The notes below the pieces were generated by a model. It made no database searches and was not told the DNA's origin. It saw only the letters and a program-made list of their open reading frames with translations. DNA of 64,000 bases from Epithemia pelagica (lineage: Eukaryota > Bacillariophyta > Bacillariophyceae > Surirellales > Surirellaceae), in contig OX337239.1 in NCBI GenBank assembly GCA_946965045.2, forward strand, positions 1,488,001 to 1,552,000, read 5' to 3'. Every line of letters starts with the position of its first letter. Position 1 is the stretch's first letter. The translations under genes were made by a program, and so were the position numbers. Below, in pieces: positions 1-10,722 of this stretch.

Positions 1-680
1 TGGCCCCGTAAAAGGCGCATCCACCATCCACCAACGAAAAAATCTCACATCCAAGTATTATTCAAAGGGGCTTATCCGTTTGATCGCGCCGGGGGATCGT
101 ACCAAACTGGCCCCCATCCCAAGGGCAATACGATTGCATGGTTTCAAACTTCGTCCCGCGATGCTCTCGAGCGCGACATCTCCGACGAAATGCCGCGCCC
201 GCAGCCACTGCGAGCTCCACCGTATCTTTTCTGCCCCTCACAATTTTGGGAACAACGGTACAACATTGGAATTTTGGATTTCCAGCTTCCAGCATCCAAC
301 TCTCCCAGTGTTCAAGTCAACATGTTACCTCTCTGTTTTGTCATTGTACAAGGCCACATCCTGATTTCAGAATGACTTCAGGGAAAAGGGAATCGATCGC
401 ATTCTTCTTTGGGAGTAAAAGAACGTCGACGTTCGTTTTCATGGGTCGTCGACAAGTCACAAAGAGGCAAATATTATGGAGGTCGTTCAATGTCGTCAAC
501 ACCTTTTCCGTGACCTCGACGTTCGTTGGAAGAGCCACTATTGTCATTTCCATTGACAGGAATGGGACTGAGGGTACTGGACTGGACTGGACTTGTATCG
601 TATCACAGGAAGAGTTGGGTGGAAGACTGTTGAAAGGAGGTTGATATGTCATAGGAGCGACCAATCCACGACCGATCGCA
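1..680. other. No supported gene
   Basis: Short open frames occur on both strands, including one from about 138 to 644 on the plus strand. None has a recognisable domain, a convincing start or protein-like composition. A gene cut off by the window edge cannot be excluded. Confidence 0.5.
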
Positions 681-1346
681 GTGCCATGTGCCATCACGCA
701 AACAGAACCTTCCCCCGCCGAACAACAACGTTATGGTCAATCGTTCGATTCACTTGCCAACGATGCCTCCCAGATTCACCATCACGCTGCCCGGAACAAG
801 TTCACGCATGACACAACAACCACAGCTCTCATCAACACCAACAACCTCCTCCTCCTGCCTTTTTCCATCGACCACCTTGGTGGACTCGGTCATTTTGCCC
901 ACAACTTTTTCTTCGGCGCACCTCCTTGGTACTCCCTCTCCCCCTCCAACCCCCCATCCTGGCCCACCCCACAACTTGGACGCTCCGACCGCTGTCTTCC
1001 TCACACCGATGGTTTTTTGGCATTTAACAACCTCCTCCAATTTGCCCCTTCAAACCTCATCCACACTGCGCAAACTCGCTCCCAACCCACACCAGCCCCC
1101 TTTCAACAGTCTCTCCGACGCCATGCCACCCTCACTCTCGGTCATGCCATCACTACGGCCTTGGCCCAGCACGTTCTCGATGCTCTCTCCACCACGGACC
1201 TCCACCTCTCCCAACGACGAAAAATCAGCCGTATCCAAAAATCTTCTGTTTTCACCGTCTGCCCGGCTACCCGATACTTCCCCCACCCATACAACCCCCA
1301 CGCCGCGTATTCCGTTTCGGACCACCCCACCCACACTCTAGATTAG
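681..1346 (+). pseudogene. Possible C-terminal remnant of a mobile-element protein
   Basis: This frame of about 220 codons opens with GTG, has no upstream ATG and ends at TAG. Its middle looks like real protein: a block reading LPFSIDHLGGLGHFAHNFFFG-like (residues ~57-78) and a helix-like block RRHATLTLGHAITTALAQHV (~147-166). This layout, a D-x-x-G-x-x-G block followed by an Ala-rich terminal helix, reminds me of the ends of reverse-transcriptase-type reading frames in algal genomes, but I see no catalytic motif. It has neither a proper start nor an intact neighbour, so a degenerate fragment is the best reading. It could also be the last exon of an unknown gene. Confidence 0.25.
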
Positions 1347-1443
1347 TCACACCCATAACCTATTCTAGAACACAAACAAAAGTCGAGTCATCAAAACAAA
1401 AAGAGATTAAGAGTGGACAAGAGAGAGAGCGTAAAAAGTGAGG

Positions 1444-1926
1444 ATGAAGGTAGTATCGGTACCGTTGATGATCAAGGTGCTGCTCGTATGGCAGCTGGGA
1501 GTGTTTTCCTCTCATGCTTGGATGTTCCCCCTCACTCGCCAGAACATGGTGCAAAAGGCTGCCGTCGTTGCCACTGGCATCTCGGTCGCCATCACCTCGA
1601 CCGTGGCGCCTCTTCCCGTGGACGCCACGTCGTCCGATCCTTTTACCGGCAAGTATGGCGATCCCAAACATCCCAATTGCAAGCGCGAAATAGTAGTTTC
1701 GTCGTCCAATCAAGCTCGTGTTTCGGGAACCGATGGTACTCCGGGGTGTCCTCCCGACGGCAGTGGGAAACCCTGGACCTTGTCGGGTACAGTCGATGGA
1801 CCGACAATTCTGGTGGACTTTTCTCCCAAGGGTGGGCCTGCCAACCTCAAGGGTGTTTATGATACTTCGGATCCCGAAGGTATTCAGTGGCCAGATGGCA
1901 ACAAGTGGGTCAAGCAAGGTCTATAA
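1444..1926 (+). CDS. Small presequence-bearing protein, probably thylakoid-lumen type
   Basis: The ATG at 1444 gives 160 residues; an in-frame GTG six bases earlier is not needed. Residues 1-25 form a hydrophobic signal peptide ending in SSHAWMFP, where Trp would follow the cut; W or F at this place is the diatom plastid-import signature. A second hydrophobic stretch (about 34-55, preceded by RQ and ending in VDA) looks like a lumen-targeting signal. The mature part is small and probably beta-rich, with GKYGDPKHPNC, GTDGTPGCPPDGSG and VDFSPKGGP blocks and two cysteines. I do not recognise the family by name. Residue ~160 is followed directly by TAA. Role unknown; the lumen location is inferred from the bipartite leader. 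Confidence 0.7.
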   Translation: MKVVSVPLMIKVLLVWQLGVFSSHAWMFPLTRQNMVQKAAVVATGISVAITSTVAPLPVDATSSDPFTGKYGDPKHPNCKREIVVSSSNQARVSGTDGTPGCPPDGSGKPWTLSGTVDGPTILVDFSPKGGPANLKGVYDTSDPEGIQWPDGNKWVKQGL

Positions 1927-2046
1927 TGAGCCTGGCGAATACCAATGGTGTTCTCCCCGCGACGATATGGAATCTTGCTTGCTACAAGTAATTGCTAGCG
2001 TTTCTGCATTCGTCGACTGCATCTACAACTCATCGTAACTCAACAG

Positions 2047-4564
2047 TTATTTCTTACGTCTGTTTTTCCACAACTCCATGAGATCCACATTGCTCATTTT
2101 TTCCGTACCGTCCTCGCTGCCTGTGGAGGAGTTATCCGGAACCTCGTGAAACCGGATTCCGCGAAGTCGACAAATAGCTTGTCCCACCTCGAATCGCCGT
2201 GGTCGATACACAAAGCCAGACATTTGTGCAAGGAATTGTTGTCCATGATGTATGGTTGTGGTCGGTGGTTTCGGGGACAAGGCCAGAATCGGATCCAAAC
2301 CGTCTTGGTCCATTGCTTGATCCAAACGGTCTAGCAGAGCATTCAGACTCAAATGAGGTTGCTGACAGCTTTGTTCCAAAACCCACAAAACTGCCAATCC
2401 ACAACCATAGAGTTGAGGTTTCCTTCCCAACAGTTGTTCACATCGAGACATGTCGATCAGAAATCGGTCATTTCCACACTCGGAATCGTCGTCCAACGTG
2501 GTAGTGTCGTTCTGGTCTGGCACTGTCGTATCAAAGACCAAATTCATTCCATTTCCGCCATCCACAAAGTCAATGGTAGTCGAGTTTCGGACAAATAGCC
2601 TTGCGGTTTCGGTCGTTGGACGACGTGGCAATGGTGTATACTTTTTCGGATCCCAATCCAGTCGATGAACAACACCTCTGCCGGCATATTGGACGTGACC
2701 ATGAGAAAATTGTTTGCTAATGGATCGAGCCTTGGCGGTCGCGTCGTGACACGTATAATTCTGCATCAAGATTACATTGTCTGCCACGTCCAACCAGTCA
2801 CCGACACCGCCGACCACGACAATCGACGAAACACCATGAGTACGAAATAATCCATTCACGCGATACAAAAGTGGAGTGATACTTTCGTCCATTACCAATG
2901 CTCTCATTCGACCATCGCGGGCCATAAAGTTGGCCGCACTAACGTCCTCGTCAATGAGAAAGGAACTGGCTTGGAGTTCCAGTGCTTCCATGACATTGGC
3001 CGCTTGACTGGTCGAACCGGATGCTTCTTCACTGGAAAAATGTTGACAATCACGGCTGCCACCACCACCGCTTCCTGGTGGTATCGGTAAATTGGACAAA
3101 AAGGCGCTAATATTACAGTTGTCAACGTAGCGACCATCCTCCGCACGAATAGTCACTGCATCTTCGACGGTAACACAGAATTCGCGACCATCTCCAGGTA
3201 TCTTGTTGTATACCCCGGTCGCAATGGTACGCAACAAAGTCGACTGCAAGTACCGAGTATAAGGAGGACGAGACAAAAGATTGGAGTGAGAAACGACGCG
3301 AGAAATAATCTCTACGCGAAACACCGACCCTTATACTGCGCACCTTCCCATGATATCCGCCGCCCACTACAAGGCTTACTCCACAAGGGATCCAAAGTCC
3401 TGTCACGCTTACTTGACAGCGTCCGTTCAGGGAGGCATTGACCGCAAGGGTTTGTTGAGACTCTTTCAAATCACCGTTGCTCTTTGTTGCGTCCTTTATG
3501 CCACGTGTTGAAATCATCTCCGAAGGAAGATAAGGTACAAACACTGAGGGTATGGAAACACTGATTGTTCGATGCATGGGACTGCTGTTGCTGTCAGCCC
3601 CTGGAGCCATAAACGGAACGGCTGGTGGACTTGCCATGGGTGCCTGGATTGCTCCGTTTTTGCGGGGAAGAATGGCATGGTTCGCCACAAAGGCCACGGC
3701 TCTGTCGTTCTTCTTGTTTGTGCCATGATCATCCACACGAGGTCCTTTCAACTCTTGTCGAAGGAGATCCTGGACGACAGCGACAGCAATATGAGTCATT
3801 GCGTTGTTGAGGTCAAATTTTGTCTGAATCCAATGACAAAGGATTTCGTTGATTTGAGAGCGAATAGAGTCTTTCTCAAAAGATTCCTGGTGTTGACTAG
3901 ATGTGACGCTTCTTTCGTTTTTATCATTTGGGGCCTTATCACCAAGCCCCAACTTGATGGTCGTTTGAGAATCAGACGTCATATCGAGTGAGGATGCTTG
4001 CGCCCAAATCTCAATTGTATTATTTTCGGAACAAACACAATCACTTCTTTCCAATATATATGGTGTCAGAGAAGATTGTTGCATCGGATTGGGTCTTTGT
4101 CGTCGCCTCGACCGTTGATTGTGGACGGACGACGATGAGCGCTCCATGGTTTGTCCCAAAGGTTCCAGGCGAACTCTCGGCTTATTTTTCGTACCCTCAT
4201 GGTCCATTGGATTTTCTTTGCCTTGGAAATGAGCCCTGAAGATTCGACAAAGATAATCGGCCAACGCTACCCTTCCACATCGACCTGACTGGTTCAAAAT
4301 GGGGCTGAGATTGAAAAGGCGCAGGTCGGCATTTTGTGGTAGAACACCTGCATTTGATTCGTTCTGAACAAAAAGGTTTTGCGCCTCACATGTACATTGC
4401 ACCAAGGACGACACAGTATGGGAAGATCCCAGGTCAGATAATGTATCATGTGCAGTTTCTTCAGGTGTTTTTGCTTCCCTAGACAGGGGTCGACCAAGAG
4501 AAAAAGGGTTTGTGCTTTCGTTGGGTTCTGCGAAGAAAGTCACATCCCACATCTCGCTGGGCAT
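2047..4564 (-). CDS. ABC-class ATPase of the COG3044/PF09818 family (two exons)
   Basis: Exon 1 is 4564-3344 and exon 2 is 3243-2047, with a 100-bp GT-AG intron at 3343-3244. Splicing joins GGGYHGK to STLL and so rebuilds the Walker A motif across the junction. Exon 1 carries family hallmarks: VALADYLCRIFRAHF, AVAFVANHAILPRKNG, PFMAPGADSN. Exon 2 carries GVYNKIPGDGRE, VTIRAEDGR, NCNISAFLSNLP, the signature-like ASGSTSQA, the Walker B SSFLIDED, SAANFMARD and VVVGGVGDWLDVAD. These are the conserved blocks of the predicted ABC-type ATPases known mainly from bacteria; their cellular job is not established. The product is about 806 residues from this start, longer than bacterial members (about 560). 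The start is uncertain: the usual N-terminal block (IDHVQGDPFA-like) was not found in 4565-5240, so it may be lost, very diverged, or on another exon. Confidence 0.88.
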
Positions 4565-5433
4565 TCGTTGGTTCTATCTTCTGCGTTGCTCAATTTCAAG
4601 CAATGGTCGCTCCAGTTGCGACTCGTCAGATTATTACTCTCCTTTTCTTAAACAACACTTCGTGGAAAATCGTTACTCACAAAGTGCCACTGCCATGACC
4701 GCTCAAAGAAAAGAGTTCTGCTGCCATTGTCGCATGTCGCATGGCGATTCTGACGTTTCAGTCGGACTCCTTGTTCAGTCACGAATCGACGTCGCTATAC
4801 CTTCACCGAAAGATCTCAAATCTTGTCGTGGTCATCATCTCTTTTTGGGAAGAACTTCCGCAATGCCAAGACATTGAACGGAAAGTAACTATCACTCGAC
4901 CAATTGGTTGAAAAATGAGAATGATAGCAGAACCAACTTCCTTGGTGCGGCTACGAACGGGAGGATTGACGTTCGAAGAGATGGGATCTGTGGTGCCCGT
5001 CACGTGGACCCTGAGATGGTGACTGATTTTCATTTCCGCATGTATTGAATACCCGTTCCGGTCACCATTCAGAGATTTCTATCATTGGTGGCCAAACCCA
5101 CGCTCTTTTAAACATAATTCAAGGGACTACGACAAATTACGGTGGATAAATAAATTCCTACTTCTGGTGGTTAATCGCATCCGTAGCTTGGTTAAAGCCA
5201 AACGCCAAAAAGTTGCACATACGACAATGCAGTACCCTGTCGCATTTCCTTCATGTTAGATCAACAATACCTCTTGTTTCCAGTCATTCAACTGGAAAGC
5301 AACTGTACGGAGCCGTGTCTTTCACGAGCGGGACAGCATAAATTCGTAGGCGATGACACGACTTCAACAAAAGGTGGATCCTATTCGAGCGCCTTTTCCG
5401 GTCATATCCTCCAACCATCGCCAATTCGCCAAT
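4565..5433. other. Intergenic; possible 5' region of the ABC ATPase gene
   Basis: I found no supported gene. Short minus-strand frames (for example 5033-4803) show no family motif. Further N-terminal exons of the ABC-class ATPase gene could lie here but could not be identified. Confidence 0.5.
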
Positions 5434-6840
5434 TCAATTGTCTGGCTTTTCTCCCGACACATGGTGTTCTCCATATTCCTCCTCTGATACGGGGGGCATG
5501 TTTGTTCCACTGGAATTGACTCCGACAGTATTGGGTTTGTGTTGTGGATTGATTGTAGCATGGGGCACACCATGTTGTTGTTGCTGTTGCGCTTTCAACA
5601 GCCGTTGTTGCTCCAGCCACACTTCAATAGTCGTCAACGTATGCTCTCCCACAACAATGGAAATAAGAGTCCCTCCCACGACAAAGCAGGTTCCACCAAC
5701 TCCGACCGCCAGCCACAAAGGCGCCGTTTTGCCAATAAAGTCAGCAACCAAGGTGGAAAACGACAAACCTATCAAACCAAAAAGACCTCGGCGAATGAAA
5801 TTCGCTATCCGCCCATTGCCGTTGTTGTTGTTCGTCGTCATGTGAGGACCTTGGCTCGTACTAGCCGAAGAATCGCGGAGATTTTCGTCTAAAGGGAAAG
5901 GACATGGGTCATCAATACTGGAGGCGGATTTAGTGCTGGAGGTTTGCAAGTGGAACCGCTCTTTACCAGGATGGTAATGCGTCTGACGGAGAGTCAAAAA
6001 CAAAACTTGTAGTTCATGGTGGGACACTGGAACCAATTTGTGTCCGGGAAGCAAGCCATCTTCTAAGAGGAAGGCTTCACCAGCTGTGACTGATTTGGAT
6101 TCTCCGGAATTGGTTTCAATAGTCAACGGAGATAAAGCCACCGCTACCAATGGATGTGTGCCATCCGAGGCGGCATTGGATGCTCGTGTTGAGCTGCTTG
6201 TGGCTGTCCTCCTCCAAGATGTGGTAGGAGTTAAACTGTGTCGAAACGTGGCATCTTTCACCAGGATTGGGGAAGTGGTGGAGCCCGAAACACCGCAATC
6301 CCAATAAGGTAAAGTAAGGGCTTCGTTGTCGATATGTGCGAGCTTATCGGCGGGGTCGATATAAACGCGTGTTGATATTTCAAAGCCTTCCGGTGGAGGA
6401 TGTCTCGGTGGATGTGTCTTGGTCTTGTGAAAGCCAAACGATAAATGAGAGGGCGACGTCTCTGTTGTAGGTTGAATATGCAGGGATGTCGGGTCGGCGG
6501 AAGACACAGTAGCACCAGAGTGGGGTTCAGTAGTTCCAGCAGAACCTCCGCCCCATAATCGCTTGCTGTTGTTCGAACTGGAGGGAGACAAATCCTCACC
6601 GTCATCATCTTCATGGGCGCCGCCAGTAATGCCGCCAACCTTCTCTCCGTCTACTTGTGGGATTCTATCACGACTTGCAGTAGATGAGTGCTCGCCGGAA
6701 CTGGTTTCTTCATCCAAAACAGGATCAGCAACAGTGGCCAAAGTTTCAGTTGCCTCCGTGTCAGCCAATGTGCCAATTCCACCCGCAATCACCAAGAACG
6801 TCACTACCACACCTACGCAGAGAGACGGACGAACAAACAT
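5434..6840 (-). CDS. Signal-anchored protein with a cupin-like segment and two C-terminal membrane spans
   Basis: The ATG at 6840 gives 468 residues. Residues ~6-25 are a signal peptide or anchor. A long Ser/Thr/Asp-rich, probably disordered stretch (27-150) follows. Residues ~150-300 contain beta-strand-like blocks (FEISTRVYIDPADKLAH, AGEAFLLEDGLLPGHKLVPV, LQVLFLTLRQTHYHPG), which resemble a cupin-type barrel edge seen in stramenopile unknowns; I see no full metal-binding set. Two hydrophobic helices lie at ~350-370 and ~378-400, followed by a Q-rich, GVPHATINP-type tail. Topology suggests a membrane protein of the secretory pathway. I do not recognise a named family. The coding region is a single uninterrupted exon. 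Confidence 0.72.
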   Translation of the reverse strand: MFVRPSLCVGVVVTFLVIAGGIGTLADTEATETLATVADPVLDEETSSGEHSSTASRDRIPQVDGEKVGGITGGAHEDDDGEDLSPSSSNNSKRLWGGGSAGTTEPHSGATVSSADPTSLHIQPTTETSPSHLSFGFHKTKTHPPRHPPPEGFEISTRVYIDPADKLAHIDNEALTLPYWDCGVSGSTTSPILVKDATFRHSLTPTTSWRRTATSSSTRASNAASDGTHPLVAVALSPLTIETNSGESKSVTAGEAFLLEDGLLPGHKLVPVSHHELQVLFLTLRQTHYHPGKERFHLQTSSTKSASSIDDPCPFPLDENLRDSSASTSQGPHMTTNNNNGNGRIANFIRRGLFGLIGLSFSTLVADFIGKTAPLWLAVGVGGTCFVVGGTLISIVVGEHTLTTIEVWLEQQRLLKAQQQQQHGVPHATINPQHKPNTVGVNSSGTNMPPVSEEEYGEHHVSGEKPDN

Positions 6841-7470
6841 GGCTGCGTACAGAAATTTTTCCTGGTTTCTCTTCTCAATTCGTCCTATCTTCGTCTTGAT
6901 CTGGTTTCCATGAGTCTAGATCTCAAAAGTTCATCTACAACGGGCACGCAGGTGGTGGTGTCAAGTGTCAAGCAAAAACAGAACTTCCCAGAGTCCCCAC
7001 GAGAAACTCATGTCTATATCCTTATAAATCCCAAGCCTTCGGGGTGTACTGAACGCCACGAAGTAGCTTGCATATCTTCGATTCAACGATGCATCTATCT
7101 CTGATCCCTGTAAGGTTACCCTATACCTCATCAAGCTACTGGTGTTCGGACTTCGAACATGATGTAGATCTCTTTTGTTTCGAATGTCTAAAGGTCAACA
7201 CTCAAGGCAAATGACAATGGTCAAGAAAGCTCATAAGCTATTAAAGACTACGACAACTTTCTGTTTGTACGCTCCCAATAAAACGCCACCTCATCTAACC
7301 AACATACCTTAGATAATACGAAAGTACCTAGAGGTAGAAACTTTGGAAATTGAAAGAATCATAAAATAACTTCTACTAAATAAAACAGCGTTTGCAAAGG
7401 GGCCAAACCTTGAATCGAGGCAGCGATGCTTCGTTCAAAAACATATACCTAGACAAATGCAGAAACCGAA
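6841..7470. other. Intergenic between two minus-strand genes
   Basis: This stretch of about 630 bp is the 3' side of the P-type ATPase gene and the upstream side of the 5434-6840 gene. It is A+T-richer than its neighbours and I see no gene or structured RNA. Confidence 0.6.
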
Positions 7471-10400
7471 TTAGTGGGTGAGTTCGTTCTTTCCGAATCG
7501 GTTGACTTCGGCGGGAAGAGGAGTGGTGTCCTTGACAATAGGAGCGTCTTCCATGTCCTCTTCGTAGTACTTGAGTTCTGTTACATAACCACGGATAGCC
7601 TTCTCGGTTTCCATGACAATCATGACAACAACCATAAACAAGGCGACAATACCCCACTGAGGACCATCCATAGCGTCCATTGTAAAGATGGTGTCATTCA
7701 ATCCAGGAGTGTAGGTAATGAAAACTTGCAACACAGCCATGATGGCATATGAGTACCACGCAAAGGCATTTCCTTTGAAACTACGGGGGTGGATAGCAGA
7801 CTTGCGGGCAAAACGGGCACTGGCAGTGATACTGATGGCTCCGAAGGACAAAGTGTTGAGGGCCTGGGATCGCTTTTCTTCCAAGGTGTAACTCAAGTCT
7901 TCGGCCCAGAAAACAGATCCAACTGTACAGGCAACCAAAGTAATAGTTCCAATGGCAATTCTCAACAACAAGAATCGACCAATCAAACGCTTTCCCACAC
8001 GACGAGGGGGTTGGTCCATAATACCATCCTCGGCAGGTTCCACAGCAGCCACAAAACCAAGAGTCACGGCACAAATCAAGTTACAGTACAACACTTGAAT
8101 AGAAGACAACGGAGTCTCCTCAAGACCAAGCAAAAGACCGAAAAACACAGACATACCCTGGGCGTTGTTGATAGGAGTGTTCACCATCAACACCTTACGA
8201 AGGTTGTCCCACACAACACGACCTTCACGGACAGCACTGACAATGGTGGCAAAGTTATCATCGGCCAAGATCATCTCGGAAGCTTCACGGGCGACGTCAG
8301 TTCCTTCTTTACCCATGGCAACACCCATATCAGCAGCCTTCAAGGCAGGAGCATCGTTCACACCATCTCCAGTCATACCACAAACTTCACCTTCAGCTTG
8401 CAACGCCTTCACAATACGAATCTTGTTCTGAGGAGAGGCACGGGCAAACACATTGTACTTTTGAGCGGCGACCTTCAACTCGTCATCACTCATGGCATCC
8501 AATTCAGGTCCGATAATGGCGTTGGGATGTTGCTTGTCAACCAAACCAAGCATGCCTCCAATCGCAAGGGCGGTATCTCTGTGGTCTCCAGTAATCATGG
8601 CAACACGAACACCAGCACCGTGGGCAATACGGATAGCTTCAACACATTCAGGACGAGGAGGATCCATGATAGCACAAAGACCAACAATTGTCAACCAAGG
8701 TTCACCACGTTCTTGCACAAATTCAGGACCGAGCTGTTCTCCCTGTGTCACAGCGCCCTTTTCAAGAGTTCCACGGGTCAAAGCCAAAACACGAAGACCA
8801 TGGGAAGAGAGGACGGCGATCTGTTCAATCCAGTAGTCCTTGTCACATGGTTCAAGATCTTCTTCCTTGAAGCTTCCATTCTTGGCCTGGTACTTGCACA
8901 AAGGTATCATTCGATCAGGGGCACCCTTCACGTGAACAATCAACTTGTCCATGTAGTCTTCAGTATCATTTTCAGCCACAGGAGCGTGGACTGTTGCCAT
9001 GAACTTGTATTCGGAGCTGAAAGGAACTTCGGCGATAACCGGGGCACTGTCCTTCACAGAAGTAACATCGACGTTTCCAAAGTAGGCGGCACGAAGGATG
9101 GAAAGTTCAGTGGGGTTTCCAATTTCACCCTTGCGACCACCACCTTCTCCAAGTACACATTTCGAGCACAAAATACCACCGCACATGGCCTGACGCAAGA
9201 ATGGAGTATCCGGGCTCTCACCGCCAGTGTATGTGGGTTCGGGGGTTTTGGGAGTGTCCTCTTCCTGTTCGACAGCAACATCGGGTTCAGGGGTAGGAGC
9301 TGGTTCTTCTGCTTCGGGGGCATTGATGGGATGCATGGACTGTGTGATGCCAAAGGGGAAGGTAGTAGTTTTTCCACGACGGCTCTTCCGCTGAGCAGAA
9401 GGTCCCTTTTTAATAATCTCGCTTGCCTTGATGTACTTGGTGTGGTCAGCACGAGTGGCCAAGTAAGAGTTGTCCACCACGAAGTTGAGGGAGGTGCGAT
9501 CCGACGCATTGACATCGAATCGATACCGCTTTTCCGAGGTAACGAAGGCGGTCAAAGTCATCTCGTTCTTTGTGAGGGTACCGGTCTTGTCAGAGCAAAT
9601 AGTGGTCACACTACCCAAAGTCTCCACAGCGGGAAGAGCACGGATAATGGCGTTCTGCTTGGACATATTCTTCACAGCCCAGGCATAAGTCATGGTCACA
9701 ATAGCTTCCAAACCTTCAGGAATCATGGCAACAGCACACACAAGGGCCGTCGTAAGGGCATCAATTCCACTTTCATCAGTGATGAAAAAGGCAACGAACC
9801 AGGTAGCAAGAGCAGTCACAGCAATGAAAACAGCGAGCCACTTCGACACGGTGTCAATCTGTTCCAACACATTCGTCTTCTTCTTCTCAACCTTACTCAC
9901 GAGAGCATTAATAGTACCAATTTCGGTTTCATCACCAGTGGCGATAACGAGACCAACTCCAGCACCTTGAGACACAAGCGTAGCACTGAAGCACATGTTG
10001 TGACGGTCACCAAGAGGAGTTTGGGACGGATCGCCTTCCACTTCAATGGCATCGATGGTCTTATCAATAGGAACGGATTCTCCGGTCAAGGCGGCTTCCA
10101 AGGCCGACAAGTTGGAAACTTCCAACATACGCAAGTCAGCGGGGACACGGTCACCCAAACTGAGCTTGACGAGTTCACCAGGAACAAGTTCATCCGCAGG
10201 AATCTTAACGTCTTTGCTGTCACGGACGACCAAAGCGTCCGAGGACATCATAGCCTTTAGGGCATCAGCGGCCTTCTCGGCAGAACCTTCCTGAATGATA
10301 CCAATGCATGTATTGATACTGAATGAAACATTAAAATTGAGTAAGTTGGTGGGGAAAAGATCAAACACTATGGACATCACCAATGCGACTTACACAATGA

Positions 10401-10722
10401 CGCCGACGATGATACCGACTTGGATGCAATTGGTAACGACGTCTTCACCCGAAGAAGTTGCGGCACGGGCGGCGGACACAACAGCGACAAACACAAGGAT
10501 ACCGACCAACACGTTGGCAACTTGAGCCCAGATACGTTGCAAGAGAGTTGTCTTTTCCTTTTCACTCATCTTGTTGGGCCCGTATTTCGCCAAACGGCTC
10601 GCAGCGTCAGAGCTGGAGAGACCAGTTCGGGGATGGTCATGCTTCAAGCCCAGTTCATCGAAGCACTGTTCGGCAGTACTCGAGTGCCAAGGAAAGATCT
10701 TGGTACGGTCAATGTCGTCCAT
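7471..10722 (-). CDS. P2-type cation-transporting ATPase, copy 1 (two exons)
   Basis: Exon 1 is 10722-10394 and exon 2 is 10318-7471, separated by a 75-bp intron (GTAAGT...CAG, phase 2); the product is 1058 residues. It is a plasma- or endomembrane pump of the COG0474 group. Visible motifs: TGES in the actuator domain, PEGL in M4, the phosphorylation motif DKTGT with Asp353, [10 protein letters not shown] in the nucleotide domain, TGDHRDTA and [13 protein letters not shown] in the P domain. The M5-M10 region ([16 protein letters not shown], then a TLSFGAISI block) is closest to bacterial-type cation pumps rather than to classical SERCA or Na,K-ATPase. The ion is not determined. N-terminal cation-ATPase helix residues [18 protein letters not shown] are present. 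A second copy lies inverted at 23692-26929. It differs mainly near the N-terminus and in a Pro/Glu-rich loop of the nucleotide domain. Codon choice is strongly biased, suggesting high expression. Confidence 0.95.

Noticed and set aside
138-644. 168-codon plus-strand frame at the left edge
   Set aside because: No domain or leader, and the composition is not protein-like; it overlaps other frames of similar quality on both strands.
7789-10260. 823-codon open frame on the plus strand, antisense to ATPase copy 1
   Set aside because: It mirrors the ATPase codons (a product of strong codon bias), is rich in Ser, Thr, His and Asn with no domain, and lies within a fully supported gene. Similar antisense frames occur over copy 2 (25595-26926 and 24158-25468).
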